NCBI GenBank assembly: GCA_014584695.1
Contig: JACTMI010000029.1
Span: 17,151-81,150 of the forward strand
Length of the DNA: 64,000 nucleotides
Reading direction: 5' to 3'
DNA from: Acidobacteriota bacterium
GTDB taxonomy: Bacteria; Acidobacteriota; Thermoanaerobaculia; Multivoradales; JAGPDF01
The notes under the pieces: model-generated
Told to the model about the DNA's origin: nothing
What the model saw: only the letters and a program-made list of their open reading frames with translations
Databases searched by the model: none
Translations under genes and position numbers: made by a program
Shown here: piece after piece, positions 17,397 to 26,212 of the stretch
Numbering within the stretch: the stretch's first letter is position 1
Layout: the number at the start of each line of letters is the position of its first letter

Positions 17397-18881
17397 ATGT
17401 TCCTGGTCGCGGCGCTCCTCGGGGCGCTCGCCGCGCTGCTCGCCCCCGGCCGCGCCGCCGGGGCGGTCTACGTCATCACCACGCTCGCCGAGGACAACCT
17501 CGCCAACGGCAACTGCACCCTGCGCGAGGCGCTGCTCACGGCCGCGACCGACTCGACGCACGACCAGTGCATCGGCGACGTCGGGCCGGACACGATCGTG
17601 CTCGCGATCCCCGGCACTTACGAGCTCGACGACGGCACGGTCTCGAGCGCCACGCGCCAGCTCACCGTGCGCGGCGCCGCGGGGCAACCGGCCTCCGCCT
17701 ACGTCGTCGACATGGGCGAGGCGAACCGCTTCCTCTCCGTCGGTTTCGACTCCGACCTGACGCTCGAGAACCTGACGCTCACGCGCGGGCTCGGCGGCAC
17801 GCACGGCGGGGCGCTACTGGTCGAGAACTCGAGCCTGACGCTGCGTGGCGTGACGATCGCGCAGAGCCGGGCGGGCAACGGCGGGGGTCTCTCGTTTCGC
17901 ACCAACGTCGACCATCACCTCGAGATCGTCGGCTCGACCTTCGAGGGCAACGGCGCCGGGGGTGGCCAGGTGCACGGCGGCGGCGTGGACGCCGACTTCC
18001 AGGGCGCCGGCAGCGCCCGCATCCTCGCGTCGCGCTTCGTCGACAACTGGATCGATTCGATGAGCGGCAGCTTCGCGCGCAAGGGGGCCGGCCTGTCGCT
18101 GCGCTCCTTCGGCGGCGGCGCGGTCGAGCTGCGGCACCTCGACTTCGTCGGCAACGTCATCGCGGCGCCCTCCTTCGCGGCCGGCGCCGGGGCGGCGCTC
18201 CACGTGAACTCGACCGCGGACTTCCTGTTCGAGGACGCGCGCTTCCTCGGCAACGGCTACCAGGTCACCGGCGTCTCGAGCGGGCCGGCGGCGCTCGAGC
18301 TCCAGGTCAATACGCCCGCGGCGACGGTGCGGCGCCTCCGCCTGCTCGACAACTCCGCCGGCACGGGCAACGATCAGGCCGTGCTCCACGCGACGAACGA
18401 GACGGAGATGGTGGTCTCGGACGTCCTGGTCGGCAACGGCGGCGGCACCGGGCTCTTCCTGGCGACCGCCGGGGGCGCCAGCCTGACCGCCGGCAACCTG
18501 ACCGTCGCCGGCCACCCCGGCTCGGGCCTGCGGCTGAGCGAGTCGGGCGGCACGCTGCGGGTCGAGAGCTCGATCCTGTTCGGCAACGGCACCGTCACCG
18601 GGACCAACGTCCAGCTCTTCAGCGGCACGCCCGAGGTGGCGGGCGACAACCTGGTGGGCATCGATCCGCTGTTCGTCGCCGCGGCGGCCGGCGATTTCCG
18701 CCTCGGCGCGGGCTCGATCGCCGCCGACGCCGCGGCCCCGGTCCTGTCCGCCGTCGGCCCCTTCGACGCCGCGCACGGCCCGCGCATCCTGGGCCCGGGT
18801 CTCGACCTGGGCGCGCTCGAGCGCGGCGCCCTCTTCGCCGACGACTTCGAGCGCGGCGACCTCCTGGCCTGGGGCCCTTGA
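17397..18881 (+). CDS. Secreted CSLREA / right-handed beta-helix protein
   Basis: A 494-residue exported protein. The start chosen (ATG 17397) gives the signal peptide MFLVAALLGALAALLAPGRA; in-frame starts further upstream lack such a signal. The mature protein begins with the CSLREA-type motif (TLAEDNLANGNCTLREALLT), then many short strand repeats with N-ladder turns such as LTLENLTLTRGLGGTHGGAL, as in polymorphic outer-membrane and beta-helix proteins. The last residues are LFADDFERGDLLAWGP, a C-terminal tag shared with the proteins ending at 19617 and 59617. It is probably a cell-surface or released protein. The substrate is unknown. Confidence 0.82.
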   Translation: MFLVAALLGALAALLAPGRAAGAVYVITTLAEDNLANGNCTLREALLTAATDSTHDQCIGDVGPDTIVLAIPGTYELDDGTVSSATRQLTVRGAAGQPASAYVVDMGEANRFLSVGFDSDLTLENLTLTRGLGGTHGGALLVENSSLTLRGVTIAQSRAGNGGGLSFRTNVDHHLEIVGSTFEGNGAGGGQVHGGGVDADFQGAGSARILASRFVDNWIDSMSGSFARKGAGLSLRSFGGGAVELRHLDFVGNVIAAPSFAAGAGAALHVNSTADFLFEDARFLGNGYQVTGVSSGPAALELQVNTPAATVRRLRLLDNSAGTGNDQAVLHATNETEMVVSDVLVGNGGGTGLFLATAGGASLTAGNLTVAGHPGSGLRLSESGGTLRVESSILFGNGTVTGTNVQLFSGTPEVAGDNLVGIDPLFVAAAAGDFRLGAGSIAADAAAPVLSAVGPFDAAHGPRILGPGLDLGALERGALFADDFERGDLLAWGP

Positions 18882-18883
18882 CC

Positions 18884-18955
18884 GCTCGGGTCGGGGTCGT
18901 ACTTGCGTGACCAGCGGTCGTTGAGGAAGGGCGCTTCGACCACCTCGCGGCGAGC
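18884..18955 (-). pseudogene. Displaced fragment of a PD40-kinase C-terminus
   Basis: This ~70 bp stretch closely matches 19737-19805, the last part of the kinase gene at 19646-22285. On the minus strand it encodes VVEAPFLNDRWSRKYDPDPS against VIEGPYLNYRWSRMYDLDPS in the intact kinase. It directly abuts the truncated esterase, so it marks a deletion or recombination junction. Confidence 0.7.
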
Positions 18956-19617
18956 GCTACTGGAACGCCACCGACGCTTGCTGCGATGTCTTCGGCACGG
19001 GGCTCGACGACGTCGGCTACCTGGTCGATCTGGCCGACGCGATCGACGTCGAGGTCGGGATCGACCCGCGGCGCGTCGCCTTCGCCGGACACTCGAACGG
19101 CGGGTTCATGTCCTACGAGATGGCGTGCTCCGCCGCCGATCGGGTCGCGGCCGCGGCGAGCCTCGCGGGCGCGACCTGGCAGGATCCCGCGGACTGCGCC
19201 CCCTCGCGCCCCGTCCCGGTGCTCCAGATGCACGGCACCCTGGGCGACGTGGTCGCCTTCGAGGGTGGCGTGATCAACATCGTCTTCGAGCCGCACGCTG
19301 GAGCGCAGGGGACGATCGACCGGTGGGTGGACTACAACGGTTGCGTGGACAGCTGGGTGGACCTCGGCACGTTCGACGCCGACTCGACGATCGCCGGGGA
19401 CGAGACCTCGGTGGCCCGCTACGACGTGGGGTGCCAAGGGAGCGGCGCGGCGGAGCTCTGGGTGATCGACGGGGCGGGGCATGCGCCCACCGTCAACGAG
19501 AATTTCCGGACCCGCGTCCTCGACTGGATCGACGACGCGATCCACACGATCTTCACCGATCGTTTCGAGGCGGAGGACTTCCGCGCCTGGACTCTCCAGG
19601 TGCCCGCCATTCCCTAG
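18952..19617 (+). pseudogene. 5'-truncated secreted esterase (PHB depolymerase/LpqC-like)
   Basis: The open frame starts without an initiation codon at ERYWNATDACCDVFG and continues with DDVGYLVDLADAI, the nucleophile elbow VAFAGHSNGGFMSYEMAC, VPVLQMHGTLGDVVAF and the histidine region LWVIDGAGHAPTV. These are the second half of a PHB-depolymerase-like alpha/beta hydrolase, with Ser and His of the triad visible. The signal peptide and the first ~80-100 residues are missing. Translation could only begin at internal codons such as ATG 19108, after the catalytic Ser. The C-terminus IFTDRFEAEDFRAWTL carries the same tag as the neighbouring beta-helix protein. Confidence 0.72.
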
Positions 19618-19645
19618 CGGATGGTGCCTGTCCCGATTCGGGCGG

Positions 19646-22285
19646 TCAGCGTGGGAGCGCGCCGAGCTCGGCGAACCAGTCGGTGACGACCTGGACGTTG
19701 CCTACCGCCGGGGTCTCGACCATCACGAAGCGCTCGCCGCTCGGGTCGAGGTCGTACATGCGCGACCAGCGGTAGTTGAGGTAGGGCCCCTCGATCACCT
19801 TGCGGCGGGCGGTGACGCGCAAGCGCGGCTCGGTCTCGATCGACGCGGCGACGAGCGTCGCGTCCTCGAAGTAGTAGAGCGTCCGGCCGTCGGGGGACCA
19901 GACCGGGCTGTTGCCCCCTCGCGTCGAGATCTGGCTGCGCCCGCCCGGCGTCGGGAACGAGGTCACGTAGACCTCGTCGGAGCCCGAGTAGTCCGAGACG
20001 AAGGCGAGCCAGCGGCCGTCGTACGAGACGATCGGCGCCAGCTCGTTGTCGGGGCCCTCGAGCAGCGGCCGGATCGACGACAGATCGTCGAGATCGGTCA
20101 TCACGCGCAGGTCCATGCCCTTGGCCGGGATCTCCTCGCGCAACACGAGAACCCCTTGGCGCGTCCAGTCGGCGGTGCGCAGGTTGTTGTCGAAGTCGAG
20201 CAGCAGCTCCTCGGGGCGGCTCAAGTCCACCGGCCGCCGGTAGATGTCGAACGAGTCGCCGCGCGCGCTCGCGAAGACGATCTCGTCGTCGGTCGGGCTC
20301 CAGTAGGGGTAGAAGCCGCTCTCGCTCATCAGCGTCGGCGTCTGGGTGTCGAGGTCGATCATCCAGATCGAGCTCTCGTCGGCGGCGACCAGCAGCCGCC
20401 GCCCATCGCGGGAGAAGCGCAGGTCGCTCAAGGTTCGGAACGGGACGGCGGCGGCGAGCAGCGGCTCGACCCGGCCGTCGAGCGTCACCGAGACCAGCCG
20501 CTGGCTGACGCCGGCGGGCGACGCCGGCAGGTAGGCGACCGTGCCGTCGGCCGCGACCGCGAGCTGCATCTCGCCCTGGTCGACCCAGACGCCCGGCAGG
20601 GCCGGCAAGGGCGCTCCGGCGATCTCGAGCCGGTCGAGGTCGAACGGCGCGACGAAGAGGTCGGCCCCCTGCGCGAAGAGCAGGTGCCCGGTCGGCAGGT
20701 AGATGGGGTTGGTGCCTTCGAGGCCGAGGTCTCTGACCGCGCGCGCGGCGAGGTCGAAGGCCATCAGCCGCCCGCGCTTGGTCGAGACCTGCGGCGTGTT
20801 GCAGAGCAGCGTCTCGCCGCCGGGCAGGAGGAGGGGATGGTCCAGCCGCGGGGCGCCGTCGGGGCTCAGGAGCTCGGCCTCACCGCCCTCGGCCCGGATC
20901 CGGAAGAGCTTTCCCTGCTGGGAGACGTAGAAGAAGCCGTCGGCGCCCCAGGAGAGGCCCTGGGGCGAGGCGGTCAAGCGGCCGACCTCCGTCGCCGGGC
21001 CTCCGCTCACGCGGATCTTGCGCAGGTCGGCGCCGATCATGAAGGCGATCCAAGTGCCGTCGGGGGAGAAGAGCGGGCGCCGCGCGCCGGTCGTGCCGTC
21101 GAGCCGGCGCGATTCAAAACGGTCGAGCGGGCGCAGGTGAATCCCCTGCTCGGCGCCGATGCCGCCGACGGTGACGACCGAGCGGGCGTCGGGCGAAAGA
21201 GCGATGTGGAGGCCGTCCCCCTGCCGGCGGCCTGCCTCGTTCGGCATATCGACCGCGAAGCGGAGCGTACGCTCCGGTGCCGGCGCCGCGCCGCCGCGGG
21301 GCCAGAGGAGAGCGCCGGCGGCGACCGCGAGGGCGGCCGCGGCGACGACCCAGGGCAGCCGGCTCGATCGCGGCGTCGCCGCTCCGGCGGCGCCGCGTGA
21401 CGCGACACCTTCTGCGCCGGTGACCCGACCCGCGAGCGCGTCCTCGAGCGCGATGCGCGCCTCGCCGATGTCGCGCAGGCGGCGCTTGCGGTCGCGCTCG
21501 AGGCAGCGCTCGAGCAGGCGACGGATCGCGGCGGGGGTTGCGGGCGGCAGATCCGAGAGGTCGATCGGCGCGCGCAGGACGTCGGCGAGGGTGTGCGAGA
21601 CGGTCTCGCCGGCGAACATCCGCCGGCCGGTCAACATCTCGTGCAGCATCACGCCGAACGACCAGACGTCCGAGCGGCGGTCGATCGCCTGGCCCGCCGC
21701 CTGCTCGGGCGCCATGTAGGCGGCGGTGCCGAGGATCAGGCCGGCGACCGTGCCGGCGGAGGTCAGCGTCGGCGAGCGGGCGATGTCGGCGCTCGAAGAC
21801 GCTGCGTCGAGTCCCTTGGCGAGGCCGAAGTCGAGGACCTTGGCCTGGCCGTCGGCGGTCAGGCGGACGTTGCCCGGCTTGAGATCGCGATGGACGATGC
21901 CGCGCTCGTGCGCGGCCTCGAGCCCCTCGGCGATCTCGCGCGCGATGCGCAGCGCCTCGGCCACCGGCAGCGGACCGCGCTCGAGGCGCTTGGCGAGGTC
22001 CTCGCCCGGCACCAGCTCCATCGCCAGGAAGCGCACGCCGTCCGCCTCGTGCAGGCCGAAGATGCCGGCGACGTGCGGGTGATTGAGCGCGGCGAGCAGG
22101 CGCGCCTCGCGGTCGAAGCGCGCCAGCCGCTCGGGGTCTGCCGCCAGCCCCTCCGGCAGCATCTTGATCGCCACGTCGCGCCCGAGGCTGGTGTCGGCCG
22201 CCCGCCAGACGACGCCCATCCCCCCCTCGCCGATCGGCTCGACGAGGCGGTAGTGCTGAAGCTGCCGACCCGCGGCGAGAATCAC
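19646..22285 (-). CDS. Ser/Thr protein kinase with PD40 (TolB-like) beta-propeller
   Basis: An 879-residue membrane receptor kinase. The cytoplasmic kinase domain (about 1-280) has the Gly-rich loop IGEGGMGVVW, catalytic Lys 41 (VAIKML), HRDLKPGN near residue 132, VLDFGLAKG and TAAYMAPEQA, so it should be active. A membrane helix follows near residues 315-333 (LPWVVAAAALAVAAGALLW). The extracytoplasmic part is a series of WD40/PD40-like blades, e.g. WGADGFFYVSQQGKLFRI, FSRDGRRLLVAADES and WSPDGRTLYYFEDA. A GTG start gives MILAAGRQLQHYRL. Such kinases are abundant in Acidobacteriota. The sensed ligand is unknown. Confidence 0.93.
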   Translation of the reverse strand: MILAAGRQLQHYRLVEPIGEGGMGVVWRAADTSLGRDVAIKMLPEGLAADPERLARFDREARLLAALNHPHVAGIFGLHEADGVRFLAMELVPGEDLAKRLERGPLPVAEALRIAREIAEGLEAAHERGIVHRDLKPGNVRLTADGQAKVLDFGLAKGLDAASSSADIARSPTLTSAGTVAGLILGTAAYMAPEQAAGQAIDRRSDVWSFGVMLHEMLTGRRMFAGETVSHTLADVLRAPIDLSDLPPATPAAIRRLLERCLERDRKRRLRDIGEARIALEDALAGRVTGAEGVASRGAAGAATPRSSRLPWVVAAAALAVAAGALLWPRGGAAPAPERTLRFAVDMPNEAGRRQGDGLHIALSPDARSVVTVGGIGAEQGIHLRPLDRFESRRLDGTTGARRPLFSPDGTWIAFMIGADLRKIRVSGGPATEVGRLTASPQGLSWGADGFFYVSQQGKLFRIRAEGGEAELLSPDGAPRLDHPLLLPGGETLLCNTPQVSTKRGRLMAFDLAARAVRDLGLEGTNPIYLPTGHLLFAQGADLFVAPFDLDRLEIAGAPLPALPGVWVDQGEMQLAVAADGTVAYLPASPAGVSQRLVSVTLDGRVEPLLAAAVPFRTLSDLRFSRDGRRLLVAADESSIWMIDLDTQTPTLMSESGFYPYWSPTDDEIVFASARGDSFDIYRRPVDLSRPEELLLDFDNNLRTADWTRQGVLVLREEIPAKGMDLRVMTDLDDLSSIRPLLEGPDNELAPIVSYDGRWLAFVSDYSGSDEVYVTSFPTPGGRSQISTRGGNSPVWSPDGRTLYYFEDATLVAASIETEPRLRVTARRKVIEGPYLNYRWSRMYDLDPSGERFVMVETPAVGNVQVVTDWFAELGALPR

Positions 22286-22294
22286 CGCGGCATC

Positions 22295-22495
22295 CTACCC
22301 CGCGCCGTCGGGCTCGAAGAGATCCTCGATCGTCCGCTCGAAGAGGCGGGCGAGGGCGAAGGCGAGCGGCAGGCTGGGGTCGTAGCGGCCGGTCTCGATC
22401 GCGTTGACGGTCTGGCGGGAGACCCCGAGGCGTTGGGCGAGCTCGGCTTGCGACCAGCCGCGCTCCGCGCGCAGGAGGCGCAATCGGTTTCTCAA
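22295..22495 (-). CDS. Short XRE-family transcriptional regulator
   Basis: A 66-residue HTH protein (LRNRLRLLRAERGWSQAELA, then QRLGVSRQTVNAIETGRYDP and LAFALARLFERTIEDLFEP), the compact YgzD/YozG-like type with no sensor domain. Its TTG start overlaps the stop of the upstream membrane protein (TTGA), so the two are translationally coupled. Such membrane protein/HTH pairs often regulate themselves. It ends 10 bp before the kinase start on the same strand. Confidence 0.85.
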   Translation of the reverse strand: MRNRLRLLRAERGWSQAELAQRLGVSRQTVNAIETGRYDPSLPLAFALARLFERTIEDLFEPDGAG

Positions 22496-22992
22496 GCGCC
22501 GTCGCTCCCGGAGTAGCGCCGGGTGCCGAGCCACGAGCCCAGGCTCCACGCCAGCATCATGACCACCGTGGTCGCTTGCGCGCCCAACCGTGGCGCGCCG
22601 AAGCCCTCGAGCAGGGGATAGAGCAGCGAGGTGACCGCGCCCGAGGCGAAGCCGAGCGCCAGCGCTTCGGTCTGGATCCGGCGCAGCAGCTCGTCGGCGC
22701 CGCGCAGGAAGGTGAGGTAGGCGCGGACGGCCTGGATGGAGAGCAGCGCCGCCAGCGCGACCAGCGCCGCGGGCAAGACCGCGGGGATCGACGCGCGCCA
22801 GCGCAGCGCCGCGGTGGCGCCTAGGTAGGCGAGCGCGGCGGCGATCATCCAGACGTTGAACCGGCGCAGGTGGCGCGCGTCGCGCGGGGTCCGGAACGAG
22901 TCGCAGCGCGGGGCGTCGGAGGTACCGTCGCCCGCGCCCGCCTCCTGAGCCGTCCGAGCCGTCGGATGCGGGTCTTCCGGGCGCAACGTCAC
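22492..22992 (-). CDS. Integral membrane protein of unknown function, coupled to HTH regulator
   Basis: 166 residues with about four hydrophobic segments: VWMIAAALAYLGATAAL, IPAVLPAALVALAALLSIQA, LALGFASGAVTSLLYPLL and ATTVVMMLAWSLGSWLG. The N-terminal ~45 residues are polar. The GTG start overlaps the rhodanese stop (GTGA), and its own stop overlaps the HTH start. The layout matches small membrane-protein/XRE pairs in which the membrane protein may control the regulator. That is inference. Confidence 0.75.
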   Translation of the reverse strand: MTLRPEDPHPTARTAQEAGAGDGTSDAPRCDSFRTPRDARHLRRFNVWMIAAALAYLGATAALRWRASIPAVLPAALVALAALLSIQAVRAYLTFLRGADELLRRIQTEALALGFASGAVTSLLYPLLEGFGAPRLGAQATTVVMMLAWSLGSWLGTRRYSGSDGA

Positions 22993-23333
22993 GCTCCGGA
23001 TTCCGCGGGCAGCCCGGCGGCGAGCCAGCCACTGATCCCCGCCGAGAGCACCTGGACGTTCTGGTAACCGAGCCGGAGCGCGCGGCGCGCGGCGAGGGGT
23101 GCCTTGCGGCAGAACGGATTGGCGCAGTAGAAGACGAGCGCGCGCTCCCGTTCGCCGGGGAGATCGTGCTCGCCGAAGCTCGCCGGGTCGAGGTGGCGGG
23201 CACCCGGGATCCGCGCCGAGCGCCAGCTGGCGCTCGAGTTGACGTCGAGGATCGCGAGCGGCTCGCCGCGCTCGATCCGGCGGTGGAGCGTCGTGGGGTC
23301 GATGGTCTCGAGTCCCATCAGGCGGGCCAGCAT
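22989..23333 (-). CDS. Rhodanese-like sulfurtransferase
   Basis: A 114-residue single rhodanese domain. It has PLAILDVNSSASWRSARIPG then ARHLDP, the active-site loop YCANPFCRKA with catalytic Cys, and a C-terminal VQVLSAGISGWLAAGLP. These transfer sulfane sulfur or read cellular thiol status. The ATG at 23333 lies 23 bp after the preceding membrane protein gene and the stop overlaps the next start, so it is part of a four-gene operon. Confidence 0.9.
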   Translation of the reverse strand: MLARLMGLETIDPTTLHRRIERGEPLAILDVNSSASWRSARIPGARHLDPASFGEHDLPGERERALVFYCANPFCRKAPLAARRALRLGYQNVQVLSAGISGWLAAGLPAESGA

Positions 23334-23356
23334 GTCGGGTCTCCTTTCCGGATCCG

Positions 23357-23707
23357 TCAGCTCGCCCGGCGCCCCGCGCAGGGCCGGGGAGGACGGGCCA
23401 GCAAGGGGACGATCGCGCCGCCGCCGAGGATCGGGATCATGGCGCCGAAGTGCTCGACGCCGCTCGCCGCGACGAGGGCGCAGGCGAAGAGCACGCTCGC
23501 CGCGAGCAGGAGCGCCCCCGACGACGGAACCGAACCCAACCCGGAGCGCCGTCGCCGCGCGATGTCTCCAGCGATGGGCGCGCTGCCGAGCAGGAGCGAG
23601 GCGCCGAGCGCCCCCCAGCCCGGCGTCGGCGCCAGGACGGAGAGCGCAGCCGCCGCCAGAAGCAGCGCGGCGACGAGCAGAGCGGGGCCGGCGAGAGTGC
23701 GGTTCAT
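23357..23707 (-). CDS. Small membrane protein, first gene of rhodanese operon
   Basis: 116 residues with three or four hydrophobic segments: AGPALLVAALLLAAAALSVL, WGALGASLLLGSAP, ALLLAASVLFACALVA and HFGAMIPILGGGAIVPLLA. A basic loop RRRRS lies in the middle. I do not recognise the family. The ATG at 23707 follows GGAGACCACCCC. It heads the operon 23707-22295. Confidence 0.7.
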   Translation of the reverse strand: MNRTLAGPALLVAALLLAAAALSVLAPTPGWGALGASLLLGSAPIAGDIARRRRSGLGSVPSSGALLLAASVLFACALVAASGVEHFGAMIPILGGGAIVPLLARPPRPCAGRRAS

Positions 23708-23778
23708 GGGGTGGTCTCCTCTGGAGCAGTGGGGTGGTAGGCCATCGAGCCGTAAGAGTAAAGCATCCTGGACAAGAT

Positions 23779-23794
23779 GTAAAGTAATCTTTAC
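23779..23794. promoter_or_regulatory. Perfect dyad upstream of the rhodanese operon
   Basis: GTAAAG-TAAT-CTTTAC lies about 72 bp upstream of the first gene, in an AT-rich pocket, with a further AGTAAAG half-site at 23756. It is a candidate operator, possibly for the HTH protein encoded at the operon's end. Confidence 0.5.
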
Positions 23795-23802
23795 TAGTGC
23801 TT

Positions 23803-23995
23803 CGCCGGTCGGACTGGGTAACGCCGTTGGAAGCCGGGGCCTGGAAAAGGAGTAAATAAGGGAAGAAGGCCTGCGGCACAGCGCCCTGGAGCCCAGAGTG
23901 TCAGTACTTTGAGCGCTGGCGCCAGGTGCGCACACTCTCTTCTATGGTCCTTTCTTTCCTTGGGGACCCACACCAACAGGTGGAGTCCCTCTTTG
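23803..23995 (-). repeat. MITE-like repeat copy D (inverted, distant)
   Basis: On the minus strand it reads CTCCACCTGTTGGTGTGGGT at the left end, AAAGGACCATAGAAGAGAGTG and CGCTGTGCCGCAGGCCTTCTT inside, and GTCCGACCGGCGAAGCACT at the right end, matching the 10.75-11.3 kb cluster. Apart from the dyad and this repeat, the 450 bp between 23708 and 24156 carry no gene. Confidence 0.65.
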
Positions 23996-24156
23996 GGTGG
24001 TTGCTCCCGGCGATGGGGGGCCGGCGGATCCGCCTCGGCAGCCTGCCTTCCGGAGCTCGTCGGCCATGCGGAATGCGCCAGGACCCTCCAAGCCCGGCGG
24101 GCTAGACTCGCCGGCTCCGGCCGGGGGTGGGGTGGGAGCGGGCCGGGAGAGGGGGC

Positions 24157-25581
24157 ATGGTGGCGGAGAGTGGCGGGCGGTACGACCGCTCGATCGTGGA
24201 CGGGCCGCTGCGGGCGGCGGTGTGGAAGATCGCCTGGCCGACGATGCTGACCAACGTCGTCGGTGGCCTGCAGGGGATCGTCGACCACGCGCTGGTCGGG
24301 CACCTGGTCGGCTACGCCGGCAACGCCGCCATCGGGGTCGCGATGCAGATCCTGGTGGTGGTGATCGTCTTCGTCAACTCGCTGTTCACCGGCATGAGCG
24401 TGCTGGTGGCCCGTTTCGCCGGCGCCGGCGAGCCGGAGAAAGTCGACCGCACGGTCTACCAGGCCTTCCTGACCTCCCTCGGCCTGTCGCTGCTGGTGAT
24501 GGCGCCGGCGGGCTATCTGCTCTCGCCGGCGCTGCTCGATCTCGTCCACGCCGCGCCCGAGGTGCAGGCCGAGGCGCTGCCGTTCCTGCGCGTGATGTTC
24601 GTCTTCATCACCGGCATGCTGCTGTTCTACATGCTGGCCGGCGCGCTGCGCTCGGCCGGCGACGCGCGGACGCCGATGGTGCTCGGCATCGCGATGACGG
24701 TGCTCAATCTGGTCCTCTCGGTGGTGCTGATCCGCGGCCTGGGGCCGATCCCGGCCTTCGGCACGCTGGGGGCGGCGCTCGGCACCGTCGGCGCCTCCGG
24801 CCTGGTCGGCCTCTACGCGCTGTGGAAGCTCTGGCGCGGCGGCTGGGTGGTCTCTTTCCCGCGCGGGCACGGCTTCGGGCCGGACTGGTCGATCATCCGC
24901 GCGCTCTTCCGCTTCGGCTTGCCGAGCGGCATCCAGGGGATCGCGATGAACGTCGGCGGCGTGCTGATGCTGGCCTTCATCGGCTCGCTCGCCCAGAGCG
25001 CGGCGGCGCAGGCGGCGTTCGCGATCTCCTACACCCAGCTCTTCTCGCTGGTGACCTGGACCTCGGTCGGCCTGATGGGCGCCGCCGGGGCGGTGGCGGG
25101 GCAGAACCTCGGCGCGCGGCGGCCGGAGCGGGCGGAGTCGGCGGTCGACCTGGCGGCGGGCTTCAGCCTCGGCGGCGCGGCGCTCGTCGGCGCCGCCTTC
25201 CTCTTCTTCCCGCGCGCGCTGCTCGCGGTCTTCGGCATGAGCGATCCGGCGGTGGTCGAGATCGGGGTCGAGCTGCTGCGCGTGCTCTCGCTCTCCGGCC
25301 TCTTCGTCGCCGCGGCCCTCGCCTACACCGGCGGCCTCCAGGGGACCGGCGACACGCGCAGCCCGCTCTACATCTCGATCGTCGCGCAGGTGGTGGTGCC
25401 GCTCGGCATCTGCTGGCTGATCCGCCGCTTCGGCACCCTCGACCCGCTCGACGTCTGGCTCGCCATCCTCGCCGGCCACGCCACCCGCTGCGCCCTCTCC
25501 CTCGCCCGCTTCAAACAGCGCAAGTGGCGCGGCATCGAAGTCGACATCGACCCCCCCCAGCCCCGCGCCAGCGAGCCCTGA
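24157..25581 (+). CDS. MATE family efflux transporter
   Basis: A 474-residue transporter with about 12 membrane segments in two related halves: ...PTMLTNVVGGLQGIVDHALV and VGHLVGYAGNAAIGVAM at the start, SGIQGIAMNVGGVLMLAFIG in the second half, and the matching VGLMGAAGAVAGQNLGARRP. MATE proteins export cationic drugs or metabolites with Na+ or H+ coupling in the inner membrane. The ATG at 24157 follows GGGAGAGGGGGC. The length matches the family. Confidence 0.94.
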   Translation: MVAESGGRYDRSIVDGPLRAAVWKIAWPTMLTNVVGGLQGIVDHALVGHLVGYAGNAAIGVAMQILVVVIVFVNSLFTGMSVLVARFAGAGEPEKVDRTVYQAFLTSLGLSLLVMAPAGYLLSPALLDLVHAAPEVQAEALPFLRVMFVFITGMLLFYMLAGALRSAGDARTPMVLGIAMTVLNLVLSVVLIRGLGPIPAFGTLGAALGTVGASGLVGLYALWKLWRGGWVVSFPRGHGFGPDWSIIRALFRFGLPSGIQGIAMNVGGVLMLAFIGSLAQSAAAQAAFAISYTQLFSLVTWTSVGLMGAAGAVAGQNLGARRPERAESAVDLAAGFSLGGAALVGAAFLFFPRALLAVFGMSDPAVVEIGVELLRVLSLSGLFVAAALAYTGGLQGTGDTRSPLYISIVAQVVVPLGICWLIRRFGTLDPLDVWLAILAGHATRCALSLARFKQRKWRGIEVDIDPPQPRASEP

Positions 25582-25650
25582 GCGCCGAGCCCAGACCGCC
25601 GTCGCGCCCCGCGCCGACGAGGCCCTGGACATCGTCGGCGCCGACCGTCA

Positions 25651-25788
25651 GGAAAGGACCAGAGAAGGAAAGGACCAGAGAAGGAAAGGACCAGAGAAGG
25701 AAAGGACCAGAGAAGGAAAGGACCAGAGAAGGAAAGGACCAGAGAAGGAGAAGGAAAGGACCAGAGAAGGAAAGGAACAGAGAAACTC
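25651..25788. repeat. 16-bp tandem array (~8 units)
   Basis: The unit GGACCAGAGAAGGAAA is repeated about eight times with one 6-bp insertion near the end and a final degenerate unit. The unit equals the internal core of the MITE-like repeats (AAGACCAGAGAAGG). It lies 70 bp after the MATE gene. Confidence 0.85.
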
Positions 25789-25814
25789 CTCCTCCTGGCC
25801 GGGCAGCGCCAGTC

Positions 25815-26200
25815 GCCGAATCCGTGCCGCCGCCCAGCGAGCGCCCCGCCCGCCCCCACACTCCCTTCAATGGGCTTTTCGCTTTTCGCCTTTCGTGCTT
25901 CCGGCAGCGAATCAGCCACGCCGCCCAGCGAGCGCCCCGCCTGCCCCCACACTCCCTTCACTGGGCATTTAGCTTTTCTCTTCTCGCTCTTCGCGCTTCC
26001 GCCGGCGAATCCGTGCCGCCGCCCAGCGAGCGCCCCGCCTGCCCCCACACTCCCTTCAATGGGCTTTTCGCTTTTCGCCTTTCGCTTTTCGCTCTTCGTG
26101 CTTCCGCCGGCGAGTCAGTCACGCCGTCCAGCGATCGTCCTGCCCGCCTCCGCTCTCCTCTCATGGGTCAGTTTCCTTCGCGTTTCGTGCCCGACGTGGC
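25815..26200. repeat. ~95-bp tandem repeats (4 units)
   Basis: Units begin near 25816, 25907, 26005 and 26110 with GCGAATC.G followed by CCGCCCAGCGAGCGCCCCGC and CCCCCACACTCCCTTCA.TGG, then a pyrimidine-rich stretch (GCTTTTCGCTTTTCG) of variable length. The fourth unit is the most diverged. I see no coding function. Together with the 16-bp array it fills 25582-26206. Confidence 0.85.
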
Positions 26201-26206
26201 TGAGGT

Positions 26207-26212
26207 TACAAT
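26207..26212 (+). promoter_or_regulatory. -10-like box upstream of the secreted unknown
   Basis: TACAAT lies ten bases before the GTG at 26223, immediately after the tandem repeats. It supports the downstream start and a very short leader. No convincing -35 box is visible. Confidence 0.35.

Noticed and set aside
25651..26200. CRISPR array
   Set aside because: The 16-bp repeats have no spacers, and the ~95-bp units are direct tandem repeats without unique spacers; no cas genes are present.
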